Source: CAYPHA01 sp964410215 (GTDB taxonomy: Bacteria; Calditrichota; Calditrichia; Calditrichales; CAYPHA01). From it: a DNA stretch of 64,000 bases. Positions 59,247-64,000 of this stretch are shown piece by piece. Both the position numbers and the translations under genes were made by a program. The stretch's first letter is position 1. Each line of letters begins with the position of its first letter. Below the pieces are notes generated by a model that searched no databases, was not told the DNA's origin, and saw only the letters and a list, made by a program, of their open reading frames with translations. The stretch is taken from the NCBI GenBank assembly GCA_964410215.1, contig CAYPHA010000004.1, positions 86,164 through 150,163 of the forward strand. The letters are read 5' to 3'.

Positions 59247-61712
59247 CTATTTGACTTCTACATCTTTTGATTTGACTTCTTTGCGTTCGATTTCGACGAA
59301 GTTGAGTTCTGTTTTGCCTTTCATCTTGATCTGAATAACGCTGCCTTCTCCGAAAGTGCCTTTCAGAAGTTCATCGGCAATGGGATCTTCGACATACTTC
59401 TGGATGGCCCGTTTGAGCGGCCTTGCACCGAAGAGGGGATCGAATCCCTTCTCGGTAATGAATTTTTTGGCGCCGTCGGTTAATTGAAATTCAATACTGC
59501 GGTCTTTCAGCTTATTGGTCACTTCCCTCAGCGTAATTTCAACGATCTTCAGCGCTTCGCTGTCAGAAAGGTATTGGAAAACAACCGTATCATCGACACG
59601 ATTAAGGAATTCCGGATTGAAGGTCTTCTTCAGTTCTTCAGAGATGCGATCCTTCATATTCTGGTTGCGGTCGTCCGTATCCGTATTTGTAAAACCGTAA
59701 CCGCTGGTGTTTTTCAGCTGACGGACACCGATATTGGAAGTCATAATCAGAACCGTGTTTTTAAAATCGACTTTGTGGCCCAGCGAATCGGTCAGATGGC
59801 CTTCATCCATGACCTGTAGAAGGATGTTGAACACATCGGGATGGGCCTTTTCGATTTCATCCATCAGAATAACAGAATAGGGATGCCTTCTGACTTTCTC
59901 CGTCAGGATACCGCCCTCTTCATAACCCACATATCCAGGGGGTGAACCGACAAGACGACTGACAGTAAATTTTTCGATATACTCACTCATGTCAATGCGA
60001 ATAAGGGAATTAGGATTCTCAAACAGAAATTCCGCCAGTTGTTTTGCCAGGTAGGTTTTTCCAACGCCGGTTGGTCCGAGGAAGATAAAGGAACCGATCG
60101 GTCGGTTGGGATCCTTAAGCCCCGCACGGGCGCGGCGAATGGCCTTGGCAATCGAGGTGATCGCTTCATCCTGCCCCACGACGGCTGATTTTATAACATT
60201 TTCCATGTCCATCAGTTTGGTGGATTCGGCCAGGGCGATTTTCTGGGTGGGAATGCCTGTCATCATAGCGACGACTTCGGCGATATCATCCGGTGTCACA
60301 TTGGCTATGCGGCTTTCCTCTTCATCTTCCCAGCGAATACGCGCTGTTTCCAGCTTGTCGGTGAGGTTCCGTTCCTGGTCGCGCAGTTTGGCCGCATGTT
60401 CAAAATCCTGAACTTTCGCCAGTTTTTCTTTTTCATTGCGGATCTTTTCGATCTGGGCTTCGAGATCCAGAATTTCTTTCGGGACGACGATATTGGCGAT
60501 GTGCACGCGGGATCCGGCTTCATCGAGGATGTCAATCGCTTTGTCCGGAAAAAACTTGTCGGAAATGTACCGTTCGGCGAATTTAATGATCGCGTCCACG
60601 GCCTCATCCAGGTAGATCACATGGTGATGGCTTTCATAACGGCTTTTCACCGAATGAAGAATTTCCAGTGTTTCTTCCGGCGACGTCGGTTCCACCATGA
60701 CTTTCTGAAAGCGTCGTTCCAGAGCGCCGTCTTTTTCGATATACATGCGGTATTCATCGAGCGTCGTGGCGCCGATGCACTGCAATTCGCCGCGGGCCAG
60801 TGCCGGCTTGAACATGTTCGAGGCATCAAGCGAACCCGAAGCCCCGCCGGCTCCTACGATCGTATGTAATTCATCAATAAACAGGATGACATCTTCCGCT
60901 TTTTCCAGCTCCGTCATGATCGCTTTCATGCGTTCTTCGAACTGGCCGCGGTATTTCGTGCCGGCAACGATCGATCCCATATCGAGGGCAACTACACGTT
61001 TGTTATGCAGAATACGTGAAACTTTCTTCTGAACGATACGCAGGGCGAGGCCTTCGGCAATGGCGGTTTTACCCACGCCCGGTTCGCCGATGAGTACCGG
61101 ATTATTTTTCTTGCGCCGGCTGAGAACCTGCGCCACCCGCTGAATTTCCAAATCCCTGCCGATGATCGGATCCAGTTTGCCGTCCAGCGCCAACTGGGTC
61201 AGGTCGCGACCGAAGTGATCGAGGGCCGGGGTTTTCGTTTTCTTGGCAGTTTGTTTGGGTTGAGGCATGGTGGGTTTCCCTGCTAAGATATTTTCCAGTT
61301 CATTATAGCAGCTGGCATAATCTATATTGAATGTAAGAAGGATCTGCGCTGCCAGGCTGTCTTTCTCTTTCAGGATCGAAAGCAGCAGATGTTCTGTTCC
61401 GATGACATCATTATTAAAGTTTTTTGCTTCAATATAAGTCATTTTCAATGCTTTTTCGGCACGTTTGGAAAGGGGCAGGTTCCCTATGGTCATGGTTCCG
61501 CCGGACGGGGCTGTGGCATCCTCGATGGCCTTTTTCAGTTTATTCATATCACAGCCCAGGTTTTGCAGTATCTTAATTGCGATGCCTTCGCCTTCTTTCA
61601 AAACCCCCAGCATGAGGTGTTCCGTACCGATATAATCATGGCCGAGCCTCATGGCCTCTTCTTTTGAGTAGCGAATGACTTTCTGAACCCGGCTTGTAAA
61701 ATTATTTCCCAT
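59247..61712 (-). CDS. clpC: ATP-dependent Clp protease ATP-binding subunit ClpC
   Basis: An 821-residue Hsp100/Clp ATPase. The N domain holds two Clp-N repeats (IGTEHLMLGVLKEGEG, IGTEHLLLSILKEKD). First AAA+: GEPGVGKTAIAEGLA, ILFIDELHTIVGAGG. A UVR-type middle domain (AKVQDFEHAAKLRDQERNL) marks it as ClpC and not ClpB. Second AAA+: LGPTGVGKTYLAKQLA, VILMDEIEKAHPDVFN. The C-terminal ~100 residues are the D2-small domain. It unfolds substrates for ClpP, which is not in the window. AAGGA precedes the ATG. Confidence 0.97.
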   Translation of the reverse strand: MGNNFTSRVQKVIRYSKEEAMRLGHDYIGTEHLMLGVLKEGEGIAIKILQNLGCDMNKLKKAIEDATAPSGGTMTIGNLPLSKRAEKALKMTYIEAKNFNNDVIGTEHLLLSILKEKDSLAAQILLTFNIDYASCYNELENILAGKPTMPQPKQTAKKTKTPALDHFGRDLTQLALDGKLDPIIGRDLEIQRVAQVLSRRKKNNPVLIGEPGVGKTAIAEGLALRIVQKKVSRILHNKRVVALDMGSIVAGTKYRGQFEERMKAIMTELEKAEDVILFIDELHTIVGAGGASGSLDASNMFKPALARGELQCIGATTLDEYRMYIEKDGALERRFQKVMVEPTSPEETLEILHSVKSRYESHHHVIYLDEAVDAIIKFAERYISDKFFPDKAIDILDEAGSRVHIANIVVPKEILDLEAQIEKIRNEKEKLAKVQDFEHAAKLRDQERNLTDKLETARIRWEDEEESRIANVTPDDIAEVVAMMTGIPTQKIALAESTKLMDMENVIKSAVVGQDEAITSIAKAIRRARAGLKDPNRPIGSFIFLGPTGVGKTYLAKQLAEFLFENPNSLIRIDMSEYIEKFTVSRLVGSPPGYVGYEEGGILTEKVRRHPYSVILMDEIEKAHPDVFNILLQVMDEGHLTDSLGHKVDFKNTVLIMTSNIGVRQLKNTSGYGFTNTDTDDRNQNMKDRISEELKKTFNPEFLNRVDDTVVFQYLSDSEALKIVEITLREVTNKLKDRSIEFQLTDGAKKFITEKGFDPLFGARPLKRAIQKYVEDPIADELLKGTFGEGSVIQIKMKGKTELNFVEIERKEVKSKDVEVK

Positions 61713-61912
61713 CAGTTAAAATCCTTATTAGATCTGGGTTTTTAATTGCATTTATACGCATTCAATTTAGTTGAAACGCTAAAAGCTGTCAAGTGTAACG
61801 ACGCATTCATTGAGATAATTCCAAATCTCCAATGGCATAAATAATTAGCGTATCATGTATTTCTAATGTAACTTTACGAAAAATGTTCCAAAATCCACAA
61901 CGGGAAGTCAAA

Positions 61913-62668
61913 ATGTTACGGTATGGCACAACAATACTGGTTATTTTTTTCGGAATACGGTTATCCGCTGCGCAGGAAATTTTACCGGCGCAATCCATAT
62001 TTGTGATCGACTGTCCCACGGCGGCTACGCTTGATCGCGGCAGTTTCCTGGGTGAGATCCGCGCATATTCTCTCGGAGGACTCCAGGGAGGTGTGAAGGT
62101 TGGGTTGTCGGACCGGTTCATGATCGGCATTTCCTACGGGGGCAGTAATATTATAGGAGAAGGGAATGTCGACTGGAATCCCTACCCGGGTGTTCAGGTA
62201 CGTTACCGCTTGTTTCATGAGCAGTTGAACATACCCGCCATCAGTCTGGGTTTTGACAACCAGGGGTATGGTTCGTATATCGATTCGCTGGAGCGTTATT
62301 CGGAAAAGTCAAAGGGTGTGTTTATTGCCGCGAGCAAGAGTTTCCGTTTTCTGGGTGCGCTGGCTTTTCACGGCGGAGCCAATTACAGTTTTGAGACGGG
62401 GGATGGTGACAAGGATTTGAACGGCTTTATAGCCATGGAAAAGAGTATTAATGAAGAAATCGGCCTTTTTGTTGAATACGATCTGGCTATGAACGACAAC
62501 CGCGAGGATAATATCGGTTCCGGTAAGGGATATTTAAATGCAAGTGTAAAATGGTCGTTTGGGGAACAGGTATTTATCGATTTTGTATGGAAAAACATTT
62601 TGCAGAATAAGAATGACCAGCCGCATTCCAGCCGTCAGATCCGTTTATATTTTGTGCAATATTTTTAA
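61913..62668 (+). CDS. Putative outer-membrane or secreted beta-rich protein
   Basis: About 251 residues from ATG 61913 (GGGAAG upstream); a longer frame starts at 61883. A signal peptide ends near RLSAAQ. The body alternates short Gly-rich strands (GEIRAYSLGGLQGGVKVGL, RFMIGISYGGSNIIG, YLNASVKWSFGEQVFIDFVW) and ends in a strand with a terminal Phe (RLYFVQYF), as in beta-barrel outer membrane proteins. No specific family recognised. It is divergent from clpC and lies upstream of the rRNA operon. Confidence 0.65.
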   Translation: MLRYGTTILVIFFGIRLSAAQEILPAQSIFVIDCPTAATLDRGSFLGEIRAYSLGGLQGGVKVGLSDRFMIGISYGGSNIIGEGNVDWNPYPGVQVRYRLFHEQLNIPAISLGFDNQGYGSYIDSLERYSEKSKGVFIAASKSFRFLGALAFHGGANYSFETGDGDKDLNGFIAMEKSINEEIGLFVEYDLAMNDNREDNIGSGKGYLNASVKWSFGEQVFIDFVWKNILQNKNDQPHSSRQIRLYFVQYF

Positions 62669-63043
62669 AACCATAATCCACAATTTATCCACACCATCAA
62701 GATGCAGGAGTTACGTACTGCGCCAGACATATATTTAATTTTTAATTTATATTTTTTATTTCACACCACCGATTAACTTATTGTAAATAATGAAGTAATG
62801 TCAATTGTTAAAATATTATTAAAAATAGTTGCATTCATTATTAAGCTCTATTATATTATACGACGCATTTGGCAATGATGTGTTTTAAGATTTACTTTCC
62901 ATTGCCGGTTAATAAGCGAGATAATACAAGGCACCTGAGACGGGTGTGGTTGTTCATTGAAAAGAGAAGTTGAAGCGGGAGACCTTTAAAGAAGAGGGGT
63001 TATCCTGCAATCGTACACGTTAGAAAAAAGAATGAGAAACAGG
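62669..63043 (+). promoter_or_regulatory. rRNA operon promoter and leader region
   Basis: 375 bases before 16S. Candidate sigma-70-type promoter: TTGCAT at 62829-62834, 17-base spacer, TATATT at 62852-62857, preceded by a very AT-rich stretch that could be an UP element. In the leader, TGTTCATTGAAAAG at 62951-62964 resembles the boxA-like antitermination motif found before 16S genes. No protein-coding gene is visible here. Confidence 0.6.

Positions 63044-64000
<957 letters not shown>

Overview
The window is bacterial and gene-dense, with short intergenic gaps and many 4-base start/stop overlaps. It ends in the first ~950 bases of a 16S rRNA gene. Several features point to the FCB superphylum, probably a Marinimicrobia- or Calditrichota-like uncultured anaerobe: a type IX-like C-terminal sorting tail (NFPNPFNP...), FG-GAP and Ig-repeat surface proteins, an ECF sigma/zinc-finger anti-sigma pair next to TPR-CHAT genes, and PTS genes in an HPr/EI/IIC/IID layout. 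No tRNA, CRISPR array, phage or insertion sequence was seen. A run of ten Ns (12753-12762) marks a scaffold join, so this is probably a metagenome-assembled genome.

Layout. 1-5102 (+): DUF4139 protein (cut at the left edge), PEGA-repeat membrane protein, RarA and a small DUF6913-like protein, closed by a bidirectional terminator shared with a seven-Ig-repeat lipoprotein on the minus strand (5193-7292). 7414-12408 (-): a conspicuously AT-rich island holding ECF sigma factor, anti-sigma factor and a CHAT peptidase domain divided over two genes in inverted order. 12570-16046 (-): exonuclease III (interrupted by the N run) and a DUF35/thiolase/HMG-CoA synthase trio of archaeal type. 16256-22306 (+): SDR, winged-helix protein, NfeD/slipin pair, TatT/TatP (TRAP) pair, Nif3. 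22303-26070 (-): Nudix, TPR protein, PRPP synthetase and two inositol-phosphatase-family enzymes. 26340-35953 (+): a secreted tripeptidyl-peptidase-II-like subtilase broken by one frameshift, YpdA-like reductase, PTS IIC-IID-HPr-EI, bifunctional phosphoglucose/phosphomannose isomerase, MetK. 36002-38252 (-): thioredoxin-like protein and ABC-F ATPase. 38394-40028 (+): nucleotide-sugar dehydrogenase.

40023-46359 (-) is a coherent anaerobic hydroxyproline-catabolism module: radical SAM activase, glycyl radical trans-4-hydroxyproline dehydratase (HypD-like), a proline-racemase-family enzyme with the Cys/Thr pair of trans-3-hydroxyproline dehydratases, an M24 (Xaa-Pro) peptidase and a DMT-type transporter. 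Together they would take imported collagen-type peptides or hydroxyproline towards proline. 46449-50864 (-) carries a lipoprotein, acyl-CoA dehydrogenase and EtfA/EtfB. A VapBC-type toxin-antitoxin pair, a LecA-like secreted protein, and a three-gene set (FG-GAP membrane protein, histidine kinase, NtrC-type regulator) follow. The window closes with enoyl-ACP reductase, glucose-6-phosphate isomerase, ClpC, an outer-membrane-like protein, the rRNA promoter/leader and partial 16S.

The most unusual items are the split and order-swapped CHAT protease module under a sigma/anti-sigma pair, the secreted TPPII-like protease whose frameshift falls exactly in the catalytic His motif, the hydroxyproline module, the archaeal-type HMG-CoA synthase complex, and identical 7-base tandem repeats inside the signal-peptide codons of two unrelated lipoproteins (candidate contingency loci).
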